Below the pieces are notes generated by a model. It ran no database searches. It was given only the letters and a program-made list of their open reading frames with translations, and was not told where the DNA came from. From positions 434,001 to 498,000 of the forward strand of contig JANCRA010000065.1 of NCBI GenBank assembly GCA_024362935.1: a stretch of DNA of 64,000 bases. Direction: 5' to 3'. A program made the translations under genes and the position numbers. Origin of the DNA: Setophaga petechia. Taxonomy: Eukaryota; Chordata; Aves; Passeriformes; Parulidae. This document shows, one piece after another, positions 1 through 12,732 of this stretch; positions within the stretch are counted from its first letter, which is position 1; the number at the start of each line of letters is the position of its first letter.

Positions 1-350
1 CTTCAGTAGGGTAACATGGACACCTTGATTCCATGAAGTTGGGCAGTGTCACGATGATCTCCTTGGTTCTGCGGCCCTGCTGTGGCTGCTGTGTAACAAT
101 GGACCTGTGGTACCATGAGGTTCCATAGTGTCACCATGGTCCCTTTGGTTCCACAAGGCCTTGCTGAGCCACAATGGCCCCTTGGTTCCATGAGGTTCTA
201 TACTGTCAACAATGATCTCCTTGGTCCTGCAGTGTCACAATGGCCCCTTGGTTCCATGGGGTGCCTGGGCTCCCACAGCCTCTCACAGACCATCACAGCC
301 CCTCACAGCCCCTCATGGTCAAGCACATGCACTGAACATGCAGTCAGTGA
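1..350. repeat. Degenerate 36-bp minisatellite
   Basis: Imperfect repeats of about 35-38 bp built around the words CAATGGCCCCTTGGTTCCA and CAGTGTCAC. The same family fills 44,440-46,455 (opposite orientation) and 55,480-56,065 (same orientation as here). Copies differ at many positions, so the array is old or evolves quickly. Short ORFs across it are artefacts of the repeat. Confidence 0.75.
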
Positions 351-2970
351 ATAAATAAATATCTGGGCTTGCTTCATTCACTACTGAGGCAGAAGAGGAA
401 GGATCTTCCCTTGTGCTGTAAAACCTCAACCTGAAAACTGCAGTTCAGGTACAGTTCTCCTTTCTTAAAGGGAAAAGAAGAAAAATCATTCATCTGATGA
501 CCAGGAAAGAGACCAGCAATTTGTTCTGGGATAAAACTAGCAGGAAACATTCAGATATATCCTGAATTGGAGCTCCTGCTGTCCCAGTCATCAAAATGAA
601 AATGTGCATGTTCCCAAAAATGCAGTTCTTCTCCAACCCCAAAATATGTCCTGTTCTACCCCATATCTTCTCTAAAGAACAGAGAACAATCAGTGGTTAA
701 AACAAGCATGGGTAGGAATGTAGTAGCACTGCTATAAAACAAGTTTTAGCATGGTCTGCTGATAAATCTGCTGTAATACAAGATGTAAGAATAGCCTTTG
801 TCCTAAAAACACTGGAACAAGTAGATCTAAATCTTGTACAGAGTGAAGCTGAATTAGAAAACAACATTAACCAAGTGAAATTGCCACCTGCCTCTGGGCC
901 AGGCCCTGCCACCTCCACCTCAGAGGCAACAGAAGAGCCCTGTCTCATCACTCAAAGACTCACCAAGTTAGCTCAGGTCCCCAAATAAGTCACAAAGCTG
1001 CTCTGGCACACTGTGCCCACAGCAGGACACTCACATCATCCCTCTGGATGCAAAAGGCAGCTGCTACCAATGGGGACAGGATCAGGAGAAGCTGCAAGTC
1101 AGGGGGAAACAAACATCAGTTCCAGCCTTATGTATGAAATGAACATTTCCATAGCAACCACTGACTCCATCAGCCCAATTTTCAGGGTTGGATTTGTATT
1201 TATTAAAGAAAAGAAGCATGAAATGTTAATGTGAAGCTGTTACAAAAGGGAAATAGCCTGTTGATGGAAACTGCTGGGCCATAAATGAAGAACTACAGCA
1301 GATTAAAGTGTTTGTGCATTTCTTTGGGGCTATACATTCCTTCACTTCTGTGGATGTGATCTCTTCAAATACCTCTGCACTCAAAAATTTTAAAAAGTTG
1401 AATTTTAACTAAAACCTTTAAGAATAATTCAAAAGTAACAATGAATTACCTTTCTAAAAACCCAAACCTGATCAAGTTTGCAAGCATGTATTCTCCCTCC
1501 TTTTTCAAGGTTTGTTGTAATTATCCATCAGGAATGAATGTGCTCCACAGAGTTTAAAAATACTGGGGGTTGGACTAGATGACTTCCAGAGGTCCCTTCC
1601 AACCATTTTCTCTATGGCTAAAGGAAAGAACTGACTGGTTTGTATTTTGTCCAGCTATTTGTTAATTAAAATACATACTAATGACAAGATATTAACCAAA
1701 CTTCCATTGTCACATACTTCAGTAATCACCATTAAAACAGGTCTCTTACACATTAAATTTAAAAATACTTCAAGGTCATAGAATCTCCGGCAACCCAAGT
1801 ATTACCAAACTTTACATCCCTAGAACTACCGAAGATGATATGAGAGCAAAGCAAACTCTACAAATCAGATTCCATGCCCAGACAATCAGATGAAGGCAGG
1901 GAATCAAACTATCACAGCATCAACAAGTCTTCAGCTGAATTTCTGCCGTTTATATGCAGCTAAAGGAACAAGTCAGAAAGGGCAATGCAAAAAAAAGACA
2001 AAAATTAAGATCTCCATAATTAGCTGGTAATTCAGCTGAAATGAGATGCCACTAGCAACAGTTAGGTGCTTAGTTTTGCTATCTTCCCTTTTATCAGCAG
2101 CACAAAAGTCAGCATTTCAACAGCTGCTGTATTTTCTATGTAAAACCTGGCTTCAGAAACGAGTGCAGGGCAGTGATGGCTGTTTTCTGGGCTCTAGAAC
2201 AGCAGATATTCCACAGAATCCTTGGAAGCCTCTGGAGTAAGTGGGTAATGAACACATCCTGAAGGATTTCTGGGACATTTTAAAGCTTTTTCACACAATG
2301 CAGGAGAGAAGTTGGACTATGAAATGGGCTAGGACTGTGTTTGTGGCTATCACTGTAGGAGGTAATATTGTAAATATCTGTAAATATTTTCTGTGTGCTC
2401 TGAGTGTCACTGCCTCTTACATGCCAACAGGCATAAGGTTCAGTGGATCAACATCTAGTCCATTTCTTTGTGAAATAAGCAGCTGGAATAACCCTTTGAT
2501 TCTGACTGCTTCTCCAATAAGAAGGCTGGCAACCTGCTCATACAAAAGATCAGCTCATTTTCAGTATTTGCACATTTTTGGGGCAGTCACTGGAGCTGTT
2601 ATTTGTGGCTTGTCACCCTGGTCTGGGATGGCAGGATGAGCAGTGAATTGACTCAGGGTCCTGTTTATAAAATAAGCTCTTACCAAAACTTAAATGGGGG
2701 GAGGCCTGATATGAAATAGTTACAGTACTTGTGATAATTGAACAAAATTACAAAATTGACACTGTCTTCTAAGAGGTCAAGAGCAGTATTTGCTCTTTGT
2801 ACAGGACAATTTTCACTTTCTGATCTGATAATAATTTTTAAAAAATAACCAGCAGAGGAATAAGATAGAAATCAGAGACTTCAGATTGCAGAGGATGGGT
2901 CAGATAATTCTACTAATTATTTTCAAGAGTTAAGCAATATTAAATGCTATTGAGATAAACAGCTCTCTAT
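351..2970. other. No recognisable gene
   Basis: AT-rich sequence without a recognisable coding exon. The longest ORF (2,241-2,639, plus, 132 codons) matches no family I know and lacks coding-like composition. A CR1 LINE tail lies at 1,561-1,606. The rest could be intronic or intergenic. Confidence 0.5.
1561..1606 (+). mobile_element. CR1 LINE 3' tail fragment
   Basis: The words GGTTGGACTAGATGACTTCC and AGGTCCCTTCCAACC are the conserved 3' end of avian CR1 retrotransposons. Only the tail is present, as is usual for 5'-truncated CR1 copies. Confidence 0.85.
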
Positions 2971-2989
2971 TGCAGTGTGTTTTCTCCAG

Positions 2990-3660
2990 GTTTTATTAGC
3001 ATTCCTACTGTTTATTTGTGATTTTATAATCCCTTTATATTGTCCTCCCCCTATCTTTTGGAGTGGGCAGGTTCCCCATTTTGTATCCAATGTTCTGAAA
3101 TTAGACTGGCACCCTCATTGTTACTCAGTTCTGTTAAGTGTCAGTCTGTTTGTTACCCTGCCAGGCCTAAACCCCTCCCCTCCCCGTTGTCAATCCCCCC
3201 TATCCCTACCCTTTTCTCCAGAACTTTTCTTGCTCCTCCTGCCATTAGATGTCAATCCTACCCCAAACCTGCCCTCTCTCCAGAAATTTCCCTGTCAATT
3301 TTGTATCCCTTAGAACCCTATCGGTTTATTCAAGTTATTCCCCTCCCTGGTGCCCCTCCACATAAAATACCCCTCCTCAGACTCCTCCCCAACCACACCC
3401 CTATAGGTTTGCTGCCCTAAACCCTTCCTCCCAAGACATGTTAGGAAAACCTCTGGAAGCCTCGAGTCTGGGTCTTGGGTATCTTGGGATGTTGGGCTCG
3501 GGGAGGCCGTTATCAAATAAAACAACCCCAGTTCCACCCTGAGAATCATGCTGCTGTTCCTTTGTTCCCTGCTGGACCATCTCTGGTAGCTGGGATCTGC
3601 AGAGCTTTCCAGGGGGTCTGTTGTTCCCCTGTTGTCACCAAGCCAGGTCACAGCACACTG
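2990..3660 (+). mobile_element. Probable solo LTR, plus orientation
   Basis: A pyrimidine-rich stretch carries a TATA-like word (ATAAAATA near 3,361) and AATAAA at 3,516-3,521, about 155 bp apart, followed by a segment ending in CA near 3,658. This spacing suits an LTR U3-R-U5 layout. No gag, pol or env follows; another LTR-like element in the opposite orientation begins at 3,669. The 5' edge is uncertain. Confidence 0.5.
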
Positions 3661-3668
3661 TGACAGCT

Positions 3669-4432
3669 GTTATAAACGAGAAGCTTGACTAGGTTAATAT
3701 TCAAGCAGCAATCAATTTATTAATTAATATGGTAAACTATGAGCAATACAGCGCTGGGTACAGTGGGGGAAGTTTTCTCTCCAACTGCACACCAATAGTT
3801 GAGGCTTACAGGTATTTATAGGGGTACTTGTCAGCTTTCTCAGCAGTTTCTATTCCAAATTTCTATGTCACAGTTCTATACACTGCTGTGATTTAGTTTT
3901 ACTCACAGTGTATCCCAAAAGGAGTATCCCCAGATGGTGGGGGTCTGGTTTCCAAAAGAAGGAAGAAGTATCTCATCTGGGGAGGTCCAGCTCTCCAGAT
4001 GTGGGTCCAACTTTTAATTGCAAGGACTATAAATCTCATAACAGTGATGTCCAGCTTCCCTTGGTCAAAACTATTAATCCTTGAGTTGATGTTTGTCTTC
4101 CTTTCTCAGGCTGCTTTTCACTGTTTTGTCAAAGTGTGAGATAAATATGTTTCCTTTTTATATATTCTAAAGCTATAGTTTCAAAGATCCTTACTACAAG
4201 AAATATTCTAAAATTATACTTTAAAAGGTTATTATTGCAAAACTCTTCAAGGTTTAGCTACAAGCAGAAAGTTCCTGTCAAAAAGCAACATCCCTAAAGC
4301 TTTAATTCAAATGCTCCTAAATCAACTTAAGACTTAAAAAGGTTAATTACAAACAAAGGATAGGTTCAAAGACCTTCTTCCATGCTTTACTTTCCTCAGT
4401 TATTATTAGAATTCATCTTTATAACTGTCCCA
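3669..4432 (-). mobile_element. Probable solo LTR, minus orientation
   Basis: On the minus strand a TATA box (TATAAATA, 3,823-3,830) is followed about 105 bp later by AATAAA (3,716-3,721) and, after a short U5, by the terminus whose plus-strand form begins TGTTATAAACGAG at 3,669. That is the expected order for a retroviral LTR. The upstream edge near 4,432 is a guess. No internal retroviral sequence adjoins it. Confidence 0.55.
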
Positions 4433-7400
4433 TGGTTGGTTTCCACACATATCACAATCACAAATTCAAAATCACACGTTGCCTGTATGTACCTGACACG
4501 AAACACAGCTTGGTATTTCAAACAGCTCTCTTTGTTTCCCCATTAACAGCAGAGATTAGGAAGAAGTTTAAAAAAAAAAAAAGTAAAAAGAGAAACCAAG
4601 AAGGGCAGTTGGGCACAAAAATCCACTGACAGCCTGCAGGAGCCTGACACCTCAGTTTTATTTGTTATTCTTAAAATCTACTCCTGCTGCCAAGGCAGCA
4701 GAGTTGATGTGCTCTGTTTACAGCAGGAGAAGCCAGAGCCCAGGACAACTGCAGCCCTGCCAGGCCTGGAGGTGAAGGCACTGCTTTGTTCCAGGGGCAT
4801 TCCCATGCCCGAATCCTCAGTGGAGGAACACAATCACCAATGGCAACAGCTGAATAAACACAAAGCACATTTCAATGGGCAGCTGAAGTGCCAGGGGAGA
4901 CAGACATTAACCACCCTCACACTCATCTCGGGACACTTTTGTGTCCACATTTGACAGTTGTTCCCTTGAATGTTGTTTGGTTTGTTATAACTCAGAAGCT
5001 TGAAATAACAGTGCCCAGTGCAGTTATTAAACCCCAAGCCAGCCCTCTAACAATTGCTTAATTTATTTCCCACTGTTATGTCCCAGGACTTTTATCTTCG
5101 ATCAGAACAAAAGAATTCCAGCCTCCAGCCCGTGTTAGACAGAGAGAGATTTTGAAAGGATATAAGGACAACCATTATTTTTTGGGAGGTCATTTATGAA
5201 GAACAGGAAGTTCAGGGAAGATGGAAAGAAGTCAAATTGCTTTCCAAGAATAAGAAGAAAAGCTTTTTAAAACCAGTATATTTTGCCGCTTTATCTTTGC
5301 TTCTCTCCCAAGACAAAAGATTTTGCATTGTGACTTTATCACAATTGGTTTTGTATCTAGAAAATTAAATGTCATTGTTCTCTAAAATGATAAAGCTGCA
5401 AAATCAAAACTAAAAAAAAACTAAACAAACAAAACTAAAGTATTTGTCAATTCAACTGCAAGATAGACGAAATGCTACCTGCCAGCATCAATTGACAGGT
5501 TCTGCCAGGCTTCCAAACCAGCATGGCATGCTTGAAAGAGTCCTGTGCAGATTCATCACAGCAGAGAGGTTTAGCAGGACCTGAGCAAATTCAGAGATCA
5601 TCATTTCAGAAATCAGATACAGGAAACAATTCCTTCAAACCTGTCTGCTATGGTTTCCATTATCTACCAGAAGAAAAAAAGTAAAACAGACCTTTAAAAC
5701 AGACTATCAAACCAATAGTAGAGTTTTCAAGAATGAGTAATTTTCTCTATTCTATGGGACTTCAGCAGATCCCACCATTGAAGGGAGCCTAGGAGCACAA
5801 ATACAGAACAGGCAATTCCACCCTGTCAGAAGAGGAGCTGCTCTTTCCACTCTCTGTGATCATACAATTTGTCTTTTCCAGATTGGGAGTTGGAAATTTG
5901 TTGTTAAATTACACTTCTAACAAATTTAGGAGCTTTAGATACTGTTTCAATACAAGTTATTTTTTATTATTTTACTCCTTTATTTTTATCTGCTTTACTA
6001 TATAAAAATTATTGTCCTTAAAATTAAGTTTAAAGCACTACTGCAATATAAAAGAAACTTTTTTCAAAAAGTACTTTATCCCCCAGAATTCAAATAAGGT
6101 TATATAAACAGACATGCATTTGTTACCATACAGAATCTAAGAAGCCTTTTGTCTTGGTTATTGTCTAATTTTTGGGGGGTTTTTTTGGTGCAAAATGCTG
6201 ACACATTTGGTAGGTGCCAACAGGTTGAGTAATCCAACTCTTTTCACTACCCACCATTCCCTTCACACCATGAAGACTGGTTTTTGTCAAAACAAATGAG
6301 GCTATTCCATATGACTACACATTTTCCCCCACTAACTCCAACAGCTGTAACCTGAAAACAAAAAAAAAGTTAACTGCCAACTTAACCCCAAAACTTTTTA
6401 TTCATTTAGAATTTAAAACAGTGACTGCACCACTTGTTTTTATGCTTTTCTCTCCCTCATCTTTTTGTCAGTACTAAACACATACAATGCATGCTTAGAA
6501 ACTGATATGTTCCCAGCTAAATCAAAGAACATGGCAGCATCCAAGCATCAACATTTACCTGCACTGAGACATAAATGGACCATCATTTATCAGTCACTTT
6601 GCTTATGCAAAGTAGGTATTGAAAAGGAATGTTGGCAGAAGGTGTCTAGGAGATAAAAATCTATATGGATCTACGGCAGAAAACATGCTTTTAACCTAAA
6701 AAAAAAATCAAACCTCACAGCTGCCTTTGGGAAACGACAGCATGTCAAATTCAGGTTTGCTTTCACTTAGATCATCTCTCTTGGAAAGGCTGTGGTTGTT
6801 GGGGGCTTTTTTCTTCAAATTGAAGCTTTTTCCAAAGCTGGGCTAGGAAAAAACTGGGACTGCACATGTGCATCTTTGACTAGAAATTCCTAGAGGAAAC
6901 AACTTATGTGAGAAGCCTGTGAAGAAGATGTTGAAATCAATGGCTTCCCTTCATGATATGCCCTTTCCCCCCACTGTAACTGCACTTCAGTTACCTGTAT
7001 TAACAGCACAGAGGAGAGCCAAGATAAGAGAAGGAATTTAAAAAGCTGCTGTTGTTGTCATAAAGCAAACGTCCCATACCTTCTCGGTGATTTCTCATGA
7101 GCAGCTCTTCACATCACTGACTCCTTCTTCTTTGCAGCAGCACAGCCAACAAACTCCAACTCTTTTCACAGACGTGACTGTTCTTGGTCCTTGCAGCAAC
7201 CATCAAATCTCAGATCCCACCAATCCACTCTTTTATGCCACTGTTCTTATTGCCTGCAGGTGTAGCTTCTTAACATCAGGCTTGCTCCTAATCTTTAGTA
7301 ATTGGTACAGCTGCAACTCCTTAAGGGTAAGATTACTTTCTATACAACCTTATAGTGTATCCCCCTACAAGCTGTGATGGTTTCTATGCCATTACTTCAA

Positions 7401-7990
7401 GTGCCACATGCAAACCCAAGGTAACAGCCCTCTACTAGACACAGGGGAACTAAAATACAATCTTGCACACTGGATGTCAGGTAGGAGTGAACATACTTGT
7501 GAAAACTACTGTAGAACAGGTACTGCATCACGAGTGGCAGAATTTCCTTCCTGGGGAAGATTCCAGCAGGGAGAAGGTTGCAGACACTTGAATTAGGTTT
7601 TCAGGTACTGTGCAGTTTGTTGGCATCTGACCCAAGCTCCCACACACATACACTTTGGAATATCTAAGCAGGGGAATGAGTGCTCTGGCTTGCTAAAGAA
7701 CTCAGTGTTCAGTGGCTTGCAGTGGGGGGTGTTCTTAGGGTGCACTCAGAAATAAACCAAAATTAGGCCCATTATGGCTTTGGGGGTTAGTGTTTCTTGG
7801 GGTTTGTTTCGTTCTTTTGGAGGTGGATTTTTAAAGATGTGTAGAGAAATTCTAGTGGCAAGCACTTTACATTATTAGACCACACTAGTTGTCTTACCAC
7901 TGAGCACAATGAAAAATGCGCTATTTTTATCTGGAATTATTGGTGATTCAAGATGTGACACTGCAAATATCATAGCCTTACAAAAATAAT

Positions 7991-8030
7991 GTGGGGTTTT
8001 TTTTCACATTCAGGTGAAAAAAAACCCCAC
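7991..8030. repeat. Perfect 17-bp inverted repeat (hairpin)
   Basis: GTGGGGTTTTTTTTCAC at 7,991-8,007 is followed by a 6-nt loop and its exact reverse complement at 8,014-8,030. Flanking bases (AAT before, AAATATT after) extend the symmetry imperfectly. It could be a small palindromic element, a hairpin transcript or a chance slippage product. Confidence 0.9.
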
Positions 8031-9304
8031 AAATATTCTATTCATAGAAATGAATGATAAGTTCAACATTTTCACACTTGTTTTTAAAAAATCAAAGGGG
8101 CAAAGGACTAACTTTCAATTGATACTCCCCAATCTTAAACAGAAAAAAGTTACCAAAGGACAAATGTAACACTGACCATTAAACAAAATAAAGGTTCCAC
8201 CTTTCTTCAGATAAGCACTGGAAACACCACACATAATCAATCTCTCAGTGAGCCTGTTCTTTGGAAAGGAGACTCCTCATTCCCCAAGGGTGCTATGGCC
8301 TGTTGTGTGCCCACAGGTCAGTGTCCTCACCTGCCTCCCAGCCTGGCAGCTGAGCAACAGGGCTTCTGGCTTTGGGTAAGGCAATGTTTGAAATACAGAT
8401 GCAAACAAGTCTGTAGGATATGAAATACCATAAAGCTAAATTCAGCAACTTGTCAGACACAGCAGGTCGAGTTACTGAGCAGCACAAAGGATTCTGAGTT
8501 TAAGAACCTGGCTTGAAAGAGACATCACGTGTGTCTTACCTGGAACTCAGCTGCTGGTACTGGACATTGGACTCTGTCATCAAAGCAGACCCTGCCTGCC
8601 ACCACACTGTCAAATGAACTTGAGAGTTGGGCTGGAGATGGAAAGAGGGGTGAACAATTAACCATTTGCTTAGCAAATGATAATTGAATTTAAACAATTT
8701 TTTTGCCTTTTCCTCTGTTCCAAAACACAAAGTAATAGAGAGGAGATTCAGAGATCCCTTTCTTCCATTGTGGTATTATCCAGCTGTTTTAGATACCTGG
8801 AAGGTGGAGCCAGAGTTCAGGTCCTCAGTTTTTGTGAATTACATTCACTGCTCAACCTCTTTCCAATTCCTTGGGGTGCCAGGCTGCCTGGCAGGATCCT
8901 CACTCCAACCCAGCATCCTCACTGACACCGGCATTAACCACTTCTGATTGTGCAGCCACAGCTCAGCACCATTTGATGCAGCTCTCCAGCTCTCCTGTCC
9001 CCCTCTACTCCAGCGTCATTAATCAAAAGGGATGTTGGCAAACTGCAGTAAATGCCAATGAAATTTCTTCAGTGTCTCCTAAGTCCTCTTGAAATCCGTG
9101 TACATGGAAATTCAGATGTTTCACTGAGCTGCACTGCAGAGCTGACGCTGCAGCATAGCTTTCCAGAAAGGCAAAGGAAAACAAAATACAGAACCTTCTC
9201 CTGGCATATACAGGTCACAACTAAATGATTGAACAGAAAATGTTTGGTTTAACCAAGTTCTACTGCACAAACCAGAGCAAAAGCTTCGGGACATCACTTT
9301 ATGT

Positions 9305-9325
9305 GGGGGGGGGGGGGCGGGGGGG
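9305..9325. repeat. Poly-G tract
   Basis: Thirteen G, one C, then seven G. Such tracts can form G-quadruplex structures on the plus strand. Its length may also be affected by sequencing error. Confidence 0.85.
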
Positions 9326-9475
9326 AGAGCATATTAAAAATAAAAGCAGAGGAAGTGCCACTAATGCTTCCAGTGCGCCGAGCATCTCTGCAATTGGCCG
9401 GGAGAGCTGCTGCTGCACAAGTTCTGCCTGCTCCTGCCCACAGAGTAAGCCCTGCTCCCTGTTAGAGCAGGCTGA

Positions 9476-9546
9476 AGCACAGCATGGCAAGCTGTCCCCC
9501 TGATGGCCATAGCACAGCATGGCAAGCTGCTATCCCTGATGGCCAT
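9476..9546. repeat. Tandem 35-bp direct duplication
   Basis: The unit beginning AGCACAGCATGGCAAGCTG occurs at 9,476-9,510 and again at 9,511-9,546 with a small internal indel. No coding function is visible. Confidence 0.85.
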
Positions 9547-11214
9547 CCTCGCTCAAGCTAACAACAGGTTTGCCCAAGATCCTAAAAATCCCTCAAATTG
9601 AGCTATGCGTGGGCAGAAAATTGTAGTCCACAAACGTTTCATGCTAAGCCCAGCAAACTTGTCTTCTGTAACTTCTGGTTTCCAAAGCAAAAGAACACGG
9701 TTCAAATCCCTGCTGGGGTATTGTCCGATAAAAATCCCTTTCAAGTGCGTCATCACTGTAAGAAGGAAAGCAGGGAAACAAAGGTGAAGCAATTTCAAAA
9801 GGTACTAAACTGAAGGCAGAAAGTAAATTAAACCCCCTTCTCAAAGAAAACAAGCCTTGGTTTTACAACTAAAATACATTTACAGGGGATTATTTTCAAT
9901 CTTTAAATAAGAAAAAGTTTTCCCTTTTGCGGGACCCGTGTATTAAAATCAACAGAGACAAAACTGTACCTGAGTGTCTAAAAGTCTCACCTGTCCCAGG
10001 AGTAACTCTTTGTATTGGAAATCAAAGGTGTGCTATAGCCTAGAGAAAAGTGCTGCAAAAATACCTGCTGCTTTAAGGTATGAAATGGAAAAGCTAACAT
10101 CCTACCTCTTCAGCTCCTACTCTAATGCAAAGCAATGTTGAATTTGGAACAAACCTCAGAAACTTAATAAAATTAACAACTTCAATGTCATGACAACTGA
10201 TATGCTGGAGCAAGCCCTGAAGGACCCATGGGATTCAGTAATACACTTTGATCATAAAACGGGGTAGTAAAGTGAATGATCCTAAATAGCAGGCCAAGCT
10301 ACTGAGAAAATTCCCAACGTATAATTAAAAAGACTTTATTAATAAGGATGTTGCATTAATTCAGGTCCATCAATAAAACAATTCTAACAGCTTTAGGTAT
10401 CATCTTCAAAACCAGCATGTGGAAGTGTTCAGCAGAAAGTCAGACTTAAATAGCCAGCACTAGAACGCGATTTATTTGTGGGGAATAGGAAAATTCTTCT
10501 GCAATTACAAAAAGTAACTGGCCAAGAGGTATATAATAAATAAGAGCATGTACAAACGGGTTGCCAATAAAACTGAATTCTGTAGTTCTGGTTTGAAGAG
10601 TATTCTCACTCCTCAGTTACATCACAAAGTTTTATTCCTATGCAAAGGCATAGTAAAATGGCTATAGCACCCAGGCTAGGGCCACATTTGATTGCTTCAA
10701 GTTTTAGAAGCCTCTTGGGAAGCCGGGACACTTGCTCAGTTTGTAAACCCACTCCAAACTCTGTGTTTCTATTTGGGTACTGTTGTACTCAGTCCAGCTG
10801 GATTAAAGCTAAGCAGAGAAATGCCTTCTGAACATAGCAAAGCCATAGCCTCAGGCTCCCTGGACCCGTAGGGAGCATGTCCTCACTCCCTAGCTGAACA
10901 AGCTATATTTAGATTACACAAAATGGATGTCAACAGACCTGCTGTAATCAAACACTGCTTAAAAACAGCACCTGTCTTCAGCAAAGAGATGGCTTGTGAT
11001 GGCTCCCACAGTTCCTAAAATGCTGTGCTGTCCTAGTCAGTTTTCAAAGGTTCTTCATGCATCAAGCTCTCTGGGATGTGCACGTGGCAGAGTGACATCA
11101 AATGAAGAAAGAGAAGAAAACACTGTTACATAACAGAGAGCTGGCTTTTGAGTCTGGAAGCAGCTGATCTCTCCTTTGGCATCTTTATATTGTCACCATG
11201 TTTCACACCCTCCT

Positions 11215-11410
11215 GCTAAGACTCCAAGGTCTGGAAGCACACGGTGCCAGCATGACACACAGCACAGTGCAACACTCAGCACAGTGGCGCTGTGGCACAC
11301 ACCACCAGTGTGACACTCCGTGCAGCACTAGTGTCACACACAAAACACTGCCAGTGTTACATGGCTGGGACACAGAGCAGGGCGGGGGTCTCTGTGTGCA
11401 GCTGACACAT
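11215..11410. repeat. Degenerate CACA/GTGT-rich minisatellite
   Basis: Irregular repetition of words such as ACACACAGCACAGTG, CCAGTGTGACAC and AGTGTCACACAC. It lies just left of segmental-duplication unit A and could mark its breakpoint. Confidence 0.45.
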
Positions 11411-11452
11411 GCCAGCTGAGGTGCAGAAAATCACAGCAGAAAATCACGACCT

Positions 11453-11760
11453 AACAGAGTTTGCTGATATTGATCCCTGTTACACCTTTGAAAGGATTTT
11501 GAAAGTAACGTCGTTTGGCAACTCCTTCGAGGAACAAACGTGACTCGCTTCTAATCAGTAAAAGGTTTATTGGTTTGCTTGCACTTCCTATAGGGTATCC
11601 TTGTGCTTCCTTTGGCGTTCCAGAAAATAATGACAATCTAACAAATTCTTCAGAGAAGTTCCTGAATCCACTATTCGGAGAAGTGTCCACATTCACTATC
11701 CTTACATACAGTTAAGTAGCTGCTCCTGTAACATAAAAAGATGTAGTGGTTTAGCTGACT
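11453..11760 (-). repeat. Conserved 300-bp block with minus-strand AATAAA
   Basis: The block with GGTTTATTGGTTTGCTT occurs four times in plus orientation: here, 25,085-25,420, about 18,830-19,110 and about 33,925-34,205. The first pair are close copies and the second pair are more diverged. Read on the minus strand, CCAATAAACC supplies a polyadenylation signal, so it could be the 3' end of a minus-strand transcript unit carried along by the duplications. No protein is encoded. Confidence 0.6.
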
Positions 11761-12392
11761 GGACAACACAGCATGCAGCCAGGTGTGCTAAGAACAATCA
11801 ATGGCAGCAGCAGTTTTCCTCAACATGCTGCAGTCTGGATTGCAGTGCAATTGCAGCTGTTTCATTGGCACAGCAACACCAGCACCCCACATCTTCCCCC
11901 AGAACTGAGGCCTGCTGAGCTCTCCATTTCAACACACCCTGTAAATCGGGCTGGCTGGAAGATAGCAGGCCGCTAACTGTGTCAACACAGCAGTGCATTT
12001 CATCACAGTTATCTAATCAGTCTCATGGAAGGCACATCCTTTAAGCTTGTCTTAAGGCTCTATTCTACAAAATATAACCAGCAATTGTTTTGGTGGCCTG
12101 TGCAGGTTTTGGAGACTGTGTATGTCTCCTTTATATGTTGTTTTCCTTGTTTCAAAATACAAAATTCACTGGATTCAGAAGAGAAAGTTCCAGATTCATT
12201 AGGACAAAGAACCACAGGGACATATGTGGCTGACAAGAACACTCCACATTCCTAATGGTGAACCAGAAAGAGAGGAAAAAGTTAAAGATTATTTAAATAC
12301 CTGAAAGGATCCAAAATGTCTAGGTAACCTTTCAAGCGGCTAATTTTTTGATAAACTCTAAAATTCCAGAATCCTATTCGGTAATTGTCTGC

Positions 12393-12622
12393 TTGAAAGC
12401 ACTCAGCTCCTGAGCTGCGTCATTCTCAAGCAAAGGTCCCAAATGGTCATCTGGGGCAGAGTCCTGTGCATCCTCTTTGTCTCAGGCTATTTCCTCAGTC
12501 TGTCCTGGTTTCTTCTTTGAAGGTCCAATCAGGTCTTTCAAATCCACAGCAATATTGTAAAAGTTGTCTTCAGACACTTGAGGCAGTGTCTCCCTCTCTT
12601 CTTTCTTCTTTTTCTGGCTTTA
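12393..12622 (-). pseudogene. NOL8-like exon, decayed copy in unit A
   Basis: This is the unit A counterpart of the B exon at 28,155-28,485, whose translation resembles the C-terminal part of nucleolar protein 8 (motif YNIAVDLKDLI and an acidic stretch ending in FKFSFF). The splice acceptor TTTCAG is retained at 12,623-12,626, but one extra base in the Lys-codon run shifts the frame, and a TGA replaces the CGA that in B follows the motif TEEIP. The terminal exon seen in B is deleted, because A jumps from 12,392 to sequence matching B 28,258. It is clearly non-functional. Confidence 0.6.
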
Positions 12623-12732
12623 CTGAAATGAGATTGTTCAAAGATAGCAACACAGCACATGTCCTTTTCAGACACAGCTTCCCTAAGAGTCACCTTGCTC
12701 TGAATGTCTCCAGGCCCATTAAGACATGGTTC

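Larger units (their letters stand above)
4433..11190. other. No recognisable gene
   Basis: About 6.8 kb of AT-rich sequence with only short ORFs and no domain or exon pattern I can identify. It contains a perfect hairpin (7,991-8,030), a G-run (9,305-9,325) and a 35-bp direct duplication (9,476-9,546). It may be intron or intergenic DNA left of the duplicated PHF7-like block. Confidence 0.5.

Noticed and set aside
2241..2639. 132-codon plus-strand ORF
   Set aside because: No recognised domain, mixed composition and no adjacent exon signals; this length occurs by chance in a window of this size.
9690..9730. GGTTCAAATCC resembling a tRNA/SINE B box
   Set aside because: No convincing A box or cloverleaf at the right distance and no SINE tail; a single 11-mer is insufficient.
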